Assembly: GCF_017874035.1 (NCBI RefSeq)
Contig: NZ_JAGGKV010000011.1
Location: 62,001-126,000 of the forward strand
Direction: 5' to 3'
DNA length: 64,000 nt
Source: Paenibacillus aceris
GTDB lineage: Bacteria > Bacillota > Bacilli > Paenibacillales > NBRC-103111
Positions within the stretch are counted from its first letter, which is position 1. Every line of letters begins with the position of its first letter. Shown here in pieces: positions 24,001 to 32,788 of the stretch. The notes beneath the pieces were generated by a model, which saw only the letters and a program-made list of their open reading frames with translations, did no database searches and was not told where the DNA came from. Made by a program: the position numbers and the translations under genes.

Positions 24001-26980
24001 ATGTCCCACTCTGGCTAGTGATCGCGTTCACACCACCTGCGCCAGTTACATTGATCGATGTTGCAGGCGTTCCTGCCCCGTTGAAGTATACTTGAAATTC
24101 AGACAACCCGTTATTAGTTCCCGTGCCGCCAGTTGCCGTGAACTTGACCCAGGTAACGGATTTTTCCGGAAACGTGATCTCCTTGGAAAGACCGGTCCAC
24201 TCCATCCCAGTAACAGCAATACTGGTGCCATCGCTAAAAGATAAAGTGCCCGCATTTACGTTAGAGGTCCAATTAAACCGGTCGAAGAGAATGACTCTAT
24301 CAATCGTTTGGCTAGTGGGCCATGTCAGCTGGATCCATGGATTCACTTCAGTCGAAACCCATTCACCGCTGCCATCCACTTCGATTACCCCGTCAGTTGC
24401 TTTAGAGGCAGTACTTGTTCCGGTGGATGCGGTTACAGTTGCATTAGCTGCTATGTTTCTGTAGCTTTGACTTGTGTCTAGCAATTCAAACGATGTAATG
24501 ACAACTCTTTCCGAAACTTGCAACCTTATCGTATGGGTGCCTTGGGTTAAAGCTACGTTAGTTGAAGTTGTTTTGTTATTCGGCCCCCCCCATTGACCGG
24601 TACTCGGCACTGCTGTTGTGTTTTGATAAACACCATCAACAAGTAAATTAATGTTAACAGTACCACTGTCATATCTACCTGTCTGGTAATTTAAACGGTA
24701 AGTTCCTGTTTTCTTTACATCAACTGAGTAGTCCACCCATGTGTTTGCTGGAAGAATACCTGTCCCCATGGATCCCATGTATACAAAGTCGTGCTTGGCA
24801 ATAATGTTTACAGCATTCACCCAGCCAGGCACGGGTACTGTGCCTACACTATAAGTAAATACTTCTATATTATAAGTATCCGTCTTCCCGCCCACATTAA
24901 CAGTTAACGTCTGACTCGGCTGAACCTTACTGGTATTAAAACCGCTTATGTTGTTTCCAGTTATGGACTCCGTTTTTGTAGTGCCATCACTGTAGGTGCC
25001 AGTAACGGTCATACCGGTAATATCAATTCTGTCATCAATCCAATATCTCAGCTTGTTTGGCAACTTTGTAATTGCAATACTTACCAATTTAGCGGCAGAG
25101 GTTTCATTGGCAATCGCCTTGATCTGATCGATAGTCAAAGCTTGATTGTAGACCCTAACAGAATCTATAAGGCCATTGAAGCCCGTCTTGCCGCTGCTGT
25201 CTGCACCTATGAACGTCCCCGTTGTAGGCGTATCAGGCGTTGATGTATTATTCGTTATCGGCGCGTTGATTCCATTGATCGTAAGTTCCCAGGTGCCGCC
25301 TCTTCTTACCGCCGTAATATTGGTCCATTGTCCCGCCGTCAAAGCCGTCTGAGATCCAAGAATCGTCTGACCGTTGCAGACGATGGACACCTTATCGCCT
25401 TGGGCATGATCCAATGCGATGGAATAGCCATTGGTAAGGCCATCGCCATTGGCCAATATGACCTGAGAGCCTGAGGTTGCACCATTCCACCTCACCCATG
25501 CGGTCAGGGTTACATCGTCCGTTTTAGTCGATACAAGGCCTGCACTTGCATAATTGCCGTCAGCACCGTTAAGGCTGAGTGAAGCTAAGCCTTCCATTTT
25601 ATTTGCCGTATCAAAGGCAGCATTCCCTTGCAGGGTTGCATTGAACCCATTAGGAATAGTGTCGCTGCCATCGTTGTTGAATCCCCACATCGTGCTGTAG
25701 TTGGCGGGTTCGAGAATCTGTAATTTATCCAGGTTGACTTCTACTGCGTTGCTCTCTCTTTTTAAGGCGATTTTGTTAGACGGACCCGGTTTCAGATCAA
25801 CAGCTACATCCACATCGCCATAGGTACCCGTTCCTCCGGTTGGCGGAGCATTAATCGTCTGTACCTTGTATCCATTTACGTATACCCCCATCGAAGCATT
25901 GGCAGCAGCTGCTGCATAACTGACTTTCAATATTTTTTGACCGCCGGATGCGCCTCCGTCAACTCTGAGCATCTCTAGATAGGCTCTTCCATCCTTCATA
26001 TTGACAACCTTGCCGCCAGACGCATTGACATCATCGGAATTGGTTGCGTAAGTGAATGACCCCTCTTCAGCTTCGTATATACCGGTTGTATTCGGTTGTA
26101 ATTGTATTGTTCCATTCCAAATCGTGGATTTGGTATTGAAGTCTCTGCCCCTGATTTGCACCTTGTCGCTATACACATCAAAGATTAAACCCTGATTGTT
26201 CACAATAGCTCCATCTCTTATGGCAGAGAATTTATCACTATATAAATTACCTTCGATTTTAACATCATCATGAATATGCCCTGTTACAAACACACTTTGG
26301 GGATAATTCGCCAAAATATCCTTTACTTTATACATCGACTGTGGATTAAGTCCCCAATAATCATTCGTTGGATACGTTTGTGATGCCGTTGAATCTAATG
26401 GTTGATGCATGAACAGAAAAATCGGCTTGCTTGGGTCGGCATTTACAGCAAGTGTGTCTCTCAACCAGTTGATCGTCTCGTCCGTATAGCCCGCCGGTTT
26501 AATCTCAGCACTTAAAAAAATGAAGTGATACCCATTGATCCACTTATCATAGTTTAAGCTTGGCGCACCTGTCTTCGTTAAAAATCTGTTCTTCGATATC
26601 TTGAAATCATTTTCGTAGTCATACTCATGATTGCCCATTGTGTAGTAGACTGGTGGATGAGGTTTTGAATTCATCATACTCATGACAGCGTCATATTCAC
26701 TGTCCGTTTCGTTATTAGTTATATCTCCGGCTACAGCTATTAAACTTACATTATTAGCAACCGAGTCATCCAGCGCTTTGGATAGATTCGTTGTATTATC
26801 ATGTATGTCAGATATGGACATAAAGCTGAAGATAGGACCTGCTGGTGTTTGATTTACTGCTTCAGCTGCGGAGCTATTGGACTGTAAAAGCAAATCGACA
26901 AGACCAGTACTGCCTGCTAGGGCTATAACGATCATAGACATTGATAGAAATGACTTTTTGATCCTCTTCATGAAAGACAT
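21092..26980 (-). CDS. Secreted metallophosphoesterase with multiple binding modules and a cohesin-FIVAR-dockerin tail (paralogue 1)
   Basis: 1962 aa, approximate residues. Signal peptide 1-40. Calcineurin-like metallophosphoesterase 48-300 with all metal-ligand motifs: SDIHD, GDITNN, GNHEY, FMHQP and GHIHDD. CBM35-like module 304-430 (begins IYEAEEGSF). LamG 435-625. Ig-like 640-705. A second CBM6/35-like module 715-835. Discoidin/CBM32-like modules about 840-980 and 1080-1215. Big_2 Ig modules (the TLQMQAxVLP repeat) about 985, 1220, 1310 and 1590. A second LamG 1390-1590. Cohesin from about 1692, FIVAR about 1830, dockerin 1908-1962 (loop 1 degenerate, DINGGGVSIGDL). It probably hydrolyses a phosphate mono- or diester outside the cell while bound to a glycan. 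GGGAGG lies 8 nt before the ATG. It is a tandem paralogue of the gene at 27419. Confidence 0.88.
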   Translation of the reverse strand: MSFMKRIKKSFLSMSMIVIALAGSTGLVDLLLQSNSSAAEAVNQTPAGPIFSFMSISDIHDNTTNLSKALDDSVANNVSLIAVAGDITNNETDSEYDAVMSMMNSKPHPPVYYTMGNHEYDYENDFKISKNRFLTKTGAPSLNYDKWINGYHFIFLSAEIKPAGYTDETINWLRDTLAVNADPSKPIFLFMHQPLDSTASQTYPTNDYWGLNPQSMYKVKDILANYPQSVFVTGHIHDDVKIEGNLYSDKFSAIRDGAIVNNQGLIFDVYSDKVQIRGRDFNTKSTIWNGTIQLQPNTTGIYEAEEGSFTYATNSDDVNASGGKVVNMKDGRAYLEMLRVDGGASGGQKILKVSYAAAAANASMGVYVNGYKVQTINAPPTGGTGTYGDVDVAVDLKPGPSNKIALKRESNAVEVNLDKLQILEPANYSTMWGFNNDGSDTIPNGFNATLQGNAAFDTANKMEGLASLSLNGADGNYASAGLVSTKTDDVTLTAWVRWNGATSGSQVILANGDGLTNGYSIALDHAQGDKVSIVCNGQTILGSQTALTAGQWTNITAVRRGGTWELTINGINAPITNNTSTPDTPTTGTFIGADSSGKTGFNGLIDSVRVYNQALTIDQIKAIANETSAAKLVSIAITKLPNKLRYWIDDRIDITGMTVTGTYSDGTTKTESITGNNISGFNTSKVQPSQTLTVNVGGKTDTYNIEVFTYSVGTVPVPGWVNAVNIIAKHDFVYMGSMGTGILPANTWVDYSVDVKKTGTYRLNYQTGRYDSGTVNINLLVDGVYQNTTAVPSTGQWGGPNNKTTSTNVALTQGTHTIRLQVSERVVITSFELLDTSQSYRNIAANATVTASTGTSTASKATDGVIEVDGSGEWVSTEVNPWIQLTWPTSQTIDRVILFDRFNWTSNVNAGTLSFSDGTSIAVTGMEWTGLSKEITFPEKSVTWVKFTATGGTGTNNGLSEFQVYFNGAGTPATSINVTGAGGVNAITSQSGTLQMQADVLPVDATFKNVTWSVFEADGVTATNKATIDASGLLAAKNNGTVKVIATSLADGSIQGAADITITGQSIANLATATVSSEFNASYAAKYAIDGIVSSEWASLGEANPWIKLQLDTVYTINKVVLYDRANTGDNMNNGTLSFSDGSSIPVTGIATNGAAKTVIFPDKTVGWVKFQATGNTGAPNNGLAEIQIYGDPAVPVTSIAVNSANGSNVITDPYGTLQMQAAVLPANATKSSVIWSVTEANGVTATNKATIDASGLLTAQNNGTVKVIATAADGTGIQGTATITNSNQPIVLATSITVSGAGGVNTINDLNATLQMQAVVLPANVTNGSVAWGVYEADGVTATDKATINANGLLVTKKYGTVKVVATANDGSGVQGSATIAINDSSQTPIAWWKFDETPGTTVADSSGNGITGTASNNPVWTQGRFGGALEFNMGSTTNQRVEFPSAKFTTEGQTVTMWFKTTEPPGSFVNENLFRHNGRMIFQLSGASGAPRVTYWPSSAGSFIGVPISGWANYKDNKWHHLATTYDKVAGLKIYLDGVQVASNTTNLGPLKTSAVNFVLGAAEGGGENFKGTIDDVRVFGVALDKSQIEKVMGPLSITVSSVSGSASIEQYRGTLQMQASVLPAGANPSVTWSVYDANGISATNKATIDVNGLLTAVDNGAVTVVATAIDGSGVKGAATITISGQNSLPQATLTGLQQVNSGDTFNLTMGLTNVTQSVYQQVYGQDLTLRYDPVSLQFNSVTSLQAGLQIIDQKVIAPGQVRIVAATVGQSVYAQGDLLSFQFTAKSVTQATYMTTISVDNVVIANGQGNELQVSGASHEIQISTPVDKSLLTAMIANAQAKYNAAVEGNGDGLYAIGAKAQLQSAIDAAKAIANDPNAAQQQVDNAKSALEAAILVFETKRINADINGGGVSIGDLAIVAAAYGKAQGQSGWNELADVNKDGMVGLEDLAIVALAMLK
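21095..21905 (-). repeat. Cohesin-FIVAR-dockerin cassette, copy 2
   Basis: Nearly identical at DNA level to the copy at 27422-28232. Begins PQATLTGLQQVNSGDTFNLT and ends with the dockerin. Confidence 0.9.
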
Positions 26981-27418
26981 TCGATGTACCTCCCTAATTA
27001 TTTAAATAATACCTCGGAAACCAGTAAACCTAATATGACTAAAATTAACCATTCACTACCTTGTTCACCATACAGTACACCCATTAATATGGATCTAACT
27101 TTTCCATCAGATGACCTTCTTCTTTAGAACACTCGGACTTGTTATCCCCCCCAATTACAGATGCGATATTCTTTTATCGGATGAAGCAACACTTTAAAAA
27201 TGAAGTTTATTAATCGCAGTATAAGCATTGCTAACGATTTAATATTAAATTCTCAGTTGTACATTGAGTATCCTAAAAATATATACATTTATCCCGAAAA
27301 GTGAACATTTACAATATCCTTAAAAAGAAATGTGGGAATACTTTACATTTATATATCGACGACAAAAAGGGGAGATAAGCTCTCCCCCCATTTCATTGCC
27401 GATATATTCCTTGGTATC
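26981..27418 (-). promoter_or_regulatory. Duplicated upstream region of metallophosphoesterase paralogue 1
   Basis: This gap holds no gene. It shares long, nearly identical blocks with 32156-32530: the palindrome ATTATTTAAATAAT just above the ribosome binding site (26997-27010 and 32171-32184), and about 140 bp (27190-27325) containing ATTTAATATTAAAT (27237-27250). Conservation of non-coding sequence in both copies points to a long regulatory leader or promoter. No convincing -35/-10 pair was found. The terminator of the 27419 gene lies at the right end. Confidence 0.55.
27369..27387 (-). terminator. Hairpin after the 1578-aa dockerin gene
   Basis: GGGGAGA (27369-27375) and TCTCCCC (27381-27387) with a TAAGC loop, about 30 nt past the stop codon. 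It is homologous to those at 21034 and 32742. Confidence 0.55.
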
Positions 27419-30400
27419 TTACTTAAACATCGCTAAAGCTACGATTGCAAGGTCTTCAAGGCCAACCTTGCCGTCTTTATTTACATCCGCTAACACATTC
27501 CAACCCGGCTGACCTTCTTGTTTGCCATAAGCAGCTGCAACAATAGCCAAGTCTCCAATCGAGACACCGCCTCCATTGATATCTGCGTTAATTCTCTTTG
27601 TTTCAAACACTTGTATGGCTGCTTCCAATGCGGCTTTCGCACTATCCACCTGCTGCTGATTGGCCTTCGGATCGTTTGCTATCGCACTCGCCGCATCGAT
27701 TGCCAACTGTAATTGTGCTTTGGCCCCAATCGCATACAGGCCGTTTCCATTGCCTTCCTCGGCTGCATTGTACTTAGCCTGAGCATTTGCGATCAAAGCA
27801 GTCAAAAGGGACTTGTCTACAGGTGTACTAATTTGTATCTCGCGGGAGGCTCCACTGACCTGCAGTTCATTCCCCTGTCCATTGGCAATCACAACATTGT
27901 CGACAGAGATTGTCGTCATATAGGTTGCCTGAGTCACAGATTTGGCCGTAAATTGGAATGAGAGCAGATCGCCTTGGGCATACACGCTCTGGCCCACGGT
28001 AGCAGCCACAATCCGGACTTGTCCTGGCGCAATCACTTTTTGATCGATGATTTGAAGTCCTGCTTGTAATGATATAACCGAATTGAACTGCAAACTCACA
28101 GGATCATAGTGAAGCATCAAATCTTGCCCATACACTTGCTGGTATACACTTTGCGTAACGTTGGTCAATCCCATCGTCAAATTGAATGCATCGCCGGAAT
28201 TCACCTGTTGTAAACCAGTCAAGGTAGCCTGAGGCAGCGGATTTTGACCGTTGATCGTAATCGTAGCTGCACCTTTTACACCGCTGCCGTCTATAGCTGT
28301 TGCAACTACTGTCACTGCTCCATCATCTACCGCTGTAAGCAATCCATTCACATCGATCGTCGCTTTATTCGTGGCCGAGATTCCATCGGCGTCGTAGACG
28401 CTCCAGGTTACGCTTGGATTAGCGCCCACCGGCAATACGGCAGCCTGCATTTGCAGGGTACCATTTGGATCCGTGATCGAATTCGCACCGTTTGCACCAT
28501 TTACATTGATCGATGTTACAGGTACGGCCAGGTCACCATAGATTTGAAATTCAGATAAACCATTATTAGGAGCTCCCGTGTTTCCAGTTGCCTGGAACTT
28601 GACCCAAGTGACTATTTTATCCGGGAATGTAACCTCCATTGGGGCACCGGTCGTACTAATACCCGTTACATTAACACTGCTGCCATCGCTGAAAGATAAC
28701 GTGCCTCGATTTATGTTATCGCTAGTATTTGGTCGGTCGTAAAGGACTACTTTGTTAATCATACAGGGGGTGTTCCATGTCAGCTTGATCCATGGATTCG
28801 CTTCACCCTTTGATGCCCATTCACTGCTGACTATCCCATCAATTACATTTCCTGCGACAAAACTTGCGTTATATTCGCTGGATGCTGTTGCAGTTGCATT
28901 ATTTGCTATGCTTTGGCCTTGAATAGTAATTGTAGCGGCACCTTGTATGCTGCCGTCGGCGGCGCTTGACCCAATCACCTTCACGGTTCCATTGTTCTTT
29001 GCTGTAAGCAATCCGCTCGCATTAATCGTCGCTTTATTCGTTGGCGTGACTCCATCGGCCTCAAAGACATTCCATGTCACATTTTTGAATGTTGCATCCA
29101 CAGGCAGAATATCAGCCTGCATTTGCAATGTCCCACTCTGGCTAGTGATCGCATTCACACCGCCTGCGGTAGTAACATTAATCGATGTTACAGGCGTTCC
29201 AGCCCCGCTGTATAATACTTGAAATTCAGACAACCCGTTATTATATGTCGTGCCTCCAGTTGTCGTGGTGCCTCCAGTTGCCTGGAACTTAACCCAGGTC
29301 ACTGTTTTTTCCGGGAACGTGACCTCCTTGCCATAACCGAGCTGATAACCGAGCTGATCCATTCCCGTAACATCAATACTGCTGCCATCACTGAAAGTTA
29401 AAGTGCCGGCACTCACGTTAGCATTAGCAGTCTTTCGGTCAAACAGGATTACTTTATTAATCGGTTGGCTGTTGTTCCATGTCAGCTGTATCCATGGATT
29501 CTGTTCAGACGATACCCATTCACCGCTGCCATCCACTTCGATTACCCCGTCAGTTGCATTAGAGGCAGTACTTGTTCCGGTGGATGCAGTTACAGTTGCA
29601 GTAGGTGCTATGTTTCTGTAGCTTTGACTTGTGTCTAGCACTTCAAAGTTATAAATGCCATATTTAGTGCCCTTTACTTGCAATCTTATCCTATGGATGC
29701 CTTGGGTTAAGGCTACACTATTAGATGAGGAGAATACATTGGTAGAAATTGTTTTCTGCAAAACACCATCAACAATAAAATCAGCTTTATCAGCAGCATT
29801 AGCAGATAAATTTATTTGGTAAATTCCTGTTTTTTGTACATCTACTGAGTATTCCGTCCATGTGTTTGCTGGATGGGCAAGTGCTTGTGCACCAATTGCA
29901 GGTGCTGTTGCAACAACTAAATGAGATACATCGTCATGCTTTGCAACATTGTTTATGACTTCGACCACTCCAGGCACGGGTACTGTACCCACCTTTACAC
30001 TATATACATCTATCGTATAAGTATCGGTCTTCCCACCCACATTAACCGTTAACGTCTTACCTGTTTGCACACCAGCATAACTGGTATTAAAACCGAGGAC
30101 GTTGTTTCCAGTTATGGTCTCATTCTTTGTAGTGCCATCGCTGTAGGTGCCAACAACGGTCATACCGGTGATATCAATTCTAGAATTTACCGGATATCTC
30201 CGTCTGTCTGGCTGCTTTGTAATTTTGATACTTTCCAATTTAGGGGTAGAGGTTTCATTGGCAATCGCCTTGATCTGATCGATAGACAAAGCTTGATTGT
30301 AGACCCTAACAGAATCTATTTGGCCATTGAAGCCCATCTTGCCGCTGCTGTCTGCACCTATGAAAGTCCCCGTTGTAGGCGTATCAGGCGCTGATGTATC

Positions 30401-32155
30401 ATTCGTTATCGGTGCGTTGATGCCATTAATAGTAAGTTCCCAGGTGCCGCTTCTTCGTACCGCCGTAATATTGGTCCATTGTCCCGCTGTCAAAGCCGTC
30501 TGCGATCCAAGAATCGTCTGACCGTTGAGGACGATGGACACCTTATCGCCTTGGGCATGATCCAATGCAATGGAATAGCCATTGGTAAGGCCGTCGCCAT
30601 TGGCCAATATGACCTGAGAGCCTGAGGTTGCACCATTCCACCTCACCCATGCGGTCAGGGTTACATCGTCCGTTTTAGTCGATACAAGGCCTGCACTTGC
30701 ATAATTACCGTCAGCACCATCGATGCTTAGTGAAGCTAAGCCTTCCATTTTATTGGCCGTATCAAAGGCAGCACTCCCTTGCAGGGTTGCATTGAACCCA
30801 TTAGGAATACTGTCGCTGCCATCGTTGTTGAATCCCCACATCGTGCTGTAGTTGTCGGATTCAAGAATTTGTAATTTATCCAGGTTCACTTCTACTGCGT
30901 TGCTCTCTCTTTTTAAGGTGATCTTGTTATAAGCACCCGGATTCAGATCAATAGCTACATCCACATCGCCATATGTACCCGTTCCTCCGGTTGGCGGAGC
31001 ATTAATCGACTGTACCTTGGTTCCATTTACGTATACCCCCATCGAAGCATTGGCAGCAGCAGCTGCATACCTTACTTTCAATATTTTTTGACCGCCGGAT
31101 GCGCCTCCGTCAACTCTGAGCATCTCTAGATAGGCTCTTCCATCCTTCATATTGACAACCTTGCCGCCAGACGCATTGACATCATCGGGATTGGTTGCGT
31201 AACTGAATGAACCGTCTTCAGCTTCGTATACACCGGTTGTATTTGGTTGTAATTGTATCGTTCCATTCCAAATCGTGGTTTTGGTACTGAAGTCTCTGCC
31301 CCTGATTTGCACCTTGTCGCTATACACATCAAAGATTAAACCCTGATTGATGCTTGTAATAGCTCCATCTCTTACTGCCGAGAATTTCTCACTAAATAAA
31401 TTACCTTCGATTTTAACATCGTCATGGATATGCCCTGTTACAAACACACTTTGGGGATAATTCGCCAAAATGTCCTGTACTTGTTGATTCGAATCTGGTA
31501 GAAGCCCAAGATAGGTACCAGGGGTACCAGTGGTATTAATTGGATAGGTTTGTGATGTAGTTCTATCTAATGGTTGATGCATGAACAGAAAAATAGGCTT
31601 GCTAGGGTCAGCATTTTGAGCAATCGTGTTACGCAACCAACTGATCGTCTCGTCCGTATAGCCGGCATATCTTACATCAGCACTTAAAAAAATGAAATGA
31701 TAGCCATTGATCCACTTATCGTAGTTAATACCTGGCGCTCCCGTTTTCGCTATAAATTTGTTTATGCCTGCTTTGAAATTATCCTGGGGATGGTAGTCAT
31801 ACTCGTGATTACCCATTGTGTAATAGACTGGAGCATGAGGTTTGGATTTCATCATATTCATGACAGCGTCATATTCACTATCCGTTTGGTTATTGGTTAG
31901 ATCTCCGGCTACAGTTATTAAATCGACATTGTTGGCAACCGAGTCATCCAGTGCCTTGGATAAATTCGCTGTATTAACATGGATGTCAGATATGGACATA
32001 AAGCTTAAGATAGGATTTCCCGTAGGGTTTAGTGCCTCAGCTGCGGAGCTATTTGACTGAAAAAGCAAATCGACAAGACCAGTACTGCCCGCTAGGGCTA
32101 CAAGGATCAGAGACATTGATAGAAATGACTTTTTGATCCTATTCATGAAAGACAT
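27419..32155 (-). CDS. Secreted metallophosphoesterase with a cohesin-FIVAR-dockerin tail (paralogue 2)
   Basis: 1578 aa. It is closely similar to the 21092 product over the signal peptide, the metallophosphoesterase (SDIHVN, GDLTNN, GNHEYDY, FMHQP and GHIHDD, so all ligand motifs remain), the CBM35-like module, LamG, Ig-like, second CBM-like, two discoidin/CBM32-like and Big_2 modules. It lacks the block of two Big_2 modules and the second LamG present in paralogue 1. Cohesin begins near residue 1308, FIVAR near 1446 and dockerin near 1524. Differences are concentrated in the second CBM-like module (about 710-835) and in the catalytic-domain loops, which suggests altered specificity after duplication. 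It is exported and probably surface-docked. GGGAGG precedes the ATG; the leader is duplicated from its neighbour. Confidence 0.88.
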   Translation of the reverse strand: MSFMNRIKKSFLSMSLILVALAGSTGLVDLLFQSNSSAAEALNPTGNPILSFMSISDIHVNTANLSKALDDSVANNVDLITVAGDLTNNQTDSEYDAVMNMMKSKPHAPVYYTMGNHEYDYHPQDNFKAGINKFIAKTGAPGINYDKWINGYHFIFLSADVRYAGYTDETISWLRNTIAQNADPSKPIFLFMHQPLDRTTSQTYPINTTGTPGTYLGLLPDSNQQVQDILANYPQSVFVTGHIHDDVKIEGNLFSEKFSAVRDGAITSINQGLIFDVYSDKVQIRGRDFSTKTTIWNGTIQLQPNTTGVYEAEDGSFSYATNPDDVNASGGKVVNMKDGRAYLEMLRVDGGASGGQKILKVRYAAAAANASMGVYVNGTKVQSINAPPTGGTGTYGDVDVAIDLNPGAYNKITLKRESNAVEVNLDKLQILESDNYSTMWGFNNDGSDSIPNGFNATLQGSAAFDTANKMEGLASLSIDGADGNYASAGLVSTKTDDVTLTAWVRWNGATSGSQVILANGDGLTNGYSIALDHAQGDKVSIVLNGQTILGSQTALTAGQWTNITAVRRSGTWELTINGINAPITNDTSAPDTPTTGTFIGADSSGKMGFNGQIDSVRVYNQALSIDQIKAIANETSTPKLESIKITKQPDRRRYPVNSRIDITGMTVVGTYSDGTTKNETITGNNVLGFNTSYAGVQTGKTLTVNVGGKTDTYTIDVYSVKVGTVPVPGVVEVINNVAKHDDVSHLVVATAPAIGAQALAHPANTWTEYSVDVQKTGIYQINLSANAADKADFIVDGVLQKTISTNVFSSSNSVALTQGIHRIRLQVKGTKYGIYNFEVLDTSQSYRNIAPTATVTASTGTSTASNATDGVIEVDGSGEWVSSEQNPWIQLTWNNSQPINKVILFDRKTANANVSAGTLTFSDGSSIDVTGMDQLGYQLGYGKEVTFPEKTVTWVKFQATGGTTTTGGTTYNNGLSEFQVLYSGAGTPVTSINVTTAGGVNAITSQSGTLQMQADILPVDATFKNVTWNVFEADGVTPTNKATINASGLLTAKNNGTVKVIGSSAADGSIQGAATITIQGQSIANNATATASSEYNASFVAGNVIDGIVSSEWASKGEANPWIKLTWNTPCMINKVVLYDRPNTSDNINRGTLSFSDGSSVNVTGISTTGAPMEVTFPDKIVTWVKFQATGNTGAPNNGLSEFQIYGDLAVPVTSINVNGANGANSITDPNGTLQMQAAVLPVGANPSVTWSVYDADGISATNKATIDVNGLLTAVDDGAVTVVATAIDGSGVKGAATITINGQNPLPQATLTGLQQVNSGDAFNLTMGLTNVTQSVYQQVYGQDLMLHYDPVSLQFNSVISLQAGLQIIDQKVIAPGQVRIVAATVGQSVYAQGDLLSFQFTAKSVTQATYMTTISVDNVVIANGQGNELQVSGASREIQISTPVDKSLLTALIANAQAKYNAAEEGNGNGLYAIGAKAQLQLAIDAASAIANDPKANQQQVDSAKAALEAAIQVFETKRINADINGGGVSIGDLAIVAAAYGKQEGQPGWNVLADVNKDGKVGLEDLAIVALAMFK
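27422..28232 (-). repeat. Cohesin-FIVAR-dockerin cassette, copy 3
   Basis: Differs from copy 2 by scattered substitutions only (for example QSGWNEL to QPGWNVL before loop 2 of the dockerin). Confidence 0.9.
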
Positions 32156-32788
32156 CCTTTTTACCTCCCTAATTATTTAAATAATACCTCGGAAACCAGT
32201 GAACTTAATACAGCTAAAATTAACCACTCACTACATTGTTCAACATGCTGTACATCCATTAATATGGATCTTGCTTTTTCATTCGGATGACCTTCTTTTT
32301 CAGAACGCTTGAACTTGTTCTCACCCCCCTCAATTCTTCATCACGCAGCTTAAAAATAACGCTTTACTCAAGAGGAATTTTGTAATGTAACACTTTAAAA
32401 ATAAAGCTTATTAATCGCAGTATAAGCATTGCTAACGATTTAATATTAAATTCTCAGTTGTACATTGAGTATCCTAAAAATATATACATTTATCCCGAAA
32501 AGTGAACGTTTACAATATCCTTAAAAATAAATATGGAAATACTTTACAAGCCTCCTTCTCAAGATAAAAAGAAAACAGTGTGAAGGAAAGCGGCGAGTCT
32601 GTCGAGGAGGTATTCTTGCGTAGAAAAATAAGGTCAACTACGTTTTGGGGTTAGTTGAACGAATTCGGTAGTGAGCAGAACCGACTCGATCGTCTAAATC
32701 TATCAAATCGTTGCAGGTATTTTACATATCGGCGACAGAAAGGGGAGATAATCTCTCCCATTTCATTGCCGATATATTCCTTGGTATT
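32156..32788 (-). promoter_or_regulatory. Upstream region of metallophosphoesterase paralogue 2
   Basis: About 375 bp (32156-32530) duplicate the leader of paralogue 1, including both AT palindromes (32171-32184, 32438-32451). The next ~200 bp (32530-32735) are unique, with no ORF, RNA gene or repeat that I can support. The hairpin of the 32789 gene ends the gap. Confidence 0.5.
32742..32759 (-). terminator. Hairpin after the 1522-aa dockerin gene
   Basis: GGGGAGA/TCTCTCCC inverted repeat about 30 nt past the stop codon, homologous to 21034 and 27369. Confidence 0.5.
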
